DNA of 6,591 nt from the NCBI GenBank assembly GCA_025963955.1, contig JAOPZU010000077.1:1-6591 (forward strand). The letters run 5' to 3'. Below are positions 6,409 to 6,591 of this stretch, in pieces; within the stretch, counting starts at the first letter, position 1, and each line of letters starts with the position of its first letter. The stretch comes from Solirubrobacterales bacterium (GTDB lineage: Bacteria; Actinomycetota; Thermoleophilia; Solirubrobacterales; Solirubrobacteraceae). Under the pieces are notes generated by a model that was not told the DNA's origin, made no database searches, and worked only from the letters and a program-made list of their open reading frames with translations. A program made the position numbers and the translations under genes.

Positions 6409-6591
6409 TCAGAGCGCGGCCAGGATCCGCGCCTTCTGCTCCGCGTACTCCGCGTCGTCCACCACGCCGGCGGCCTTGAGGGCGTCGAGCTGGCGGATGC
6501 GGCCGGCGATCGCGTCCGCGCCGGTGGGCGGCGCGGCCAGGACGGTCGGGGTCGCCGCCGCGGGCGCCACCTGGCCGATGCCGCTGCCGTC
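6409..6591 (-). CDS. SHOCT-domain protein, C-terminal end (gene enters from the right edge)
   Basis: The minus strand is open from the window edge to a TGA at 6409-6411, giving the last 60 residues. The first 25 or so are a low-complexity Ala/Pro/Thr linker (VAPAAATPTVLAAPP). The last 33 or so form a short C-terminal (SHOCT) domain: IRQLDALKAAGVVDDAEYAEQ, then KARIL. The family pattern is a leucine-rich first helix, a Gly-Val turn with an acidic cap, and a second helix with E/F/Y-xx-K-xx-L. SHOCT domains usually end larger membrane or oligomerising proteins, and their role is poorly defined; the main domain lies outside the window, so no function can be given. The 22-base gap to metG suggests possible co-transcription. 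Confidence 0.8.
   Translation of the reverse strand, partial: DGSGIGQVAPAAATPTVLAAPPTGADAIAGRIRQLDALKAAGVVDDAEYAEQKARILAAL

Noticed and set aside
4122..6479. A 785-codon open frame on the plus strand opposite metG and tatD
   Set aside because: It mirrors two strongly supported genes, has no domain or hydrophobic pattern, and is rich in Arg, Val, Asp and Gly as expected from the antisense of GC-rich codons.

Overview
The window is a compact, very GC-rich (around 70% by eye) bacterial chromosomal segment in which every gene I can support lies on the minus strand. In transcription order (right to left) it holds the end of a SHOCT-type protein, methionyl-tRNA synthetase (metG), a TatD-family nuclease, the 16S rRNA dimethyltransferase rsmA, the isoprenoid kinase ispE, a DedA-PAP2 membrane fusion protein, an 83-residue two-helix membrane protein, and the first 194 codons of a PucR/CdaR-like regulator. 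The order metG-tatD-rsmA-ispE is the familiar actinobacterial housekeeping cluster, here without the rpf gene that often sits between tatD and rsmA. With the GC content and the style of the proteins this suggests a deep actinobacterial lineage such as Thermoleophilia (Solirubrobacterales-like). That assignment is an inference from layout and composition.

Right part (4104-6591): the SHOCT gene ends 22 bases before metG. metG has the only strong Shine-Dalgarno sequence seen here. tatD follows metG after 15 bases, from a GTG with no visible ribosome site.

Middle (652-4107): tatD, rsmA, ispE, the DedA-PAP2 gene and the small membrane gene are joined by four successive stop/start overlaps of the form ATGA or GTGA, and none has a convincing ribosome site of its own. 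This points to one transcript read by coupled translation.

Left part (1-651): a 69-base gap separates the small membrane gene from the regulator, which may begin its own leaderless transcript.

Together the genes cover tRNA charging, rRNA maturation, DNA/RNA processing, and the isoprenoid branch that ends in lipid carriers. The most notable feature is the fusion of a DedA domain (a family that includes undecaprenyl-phosphate translocases) to a PAP2 phosphatase (a family that includes undecaprenyl-diphosphate phosphatases), overlapping ispE, a gene of the pathway that makes the precursors of that same carrier, and followed by an undescribed small membrane protein. No RNA genes, mobile elements or CRISPR arrays were seen, and no stretch over 300 bases lacks a gene.
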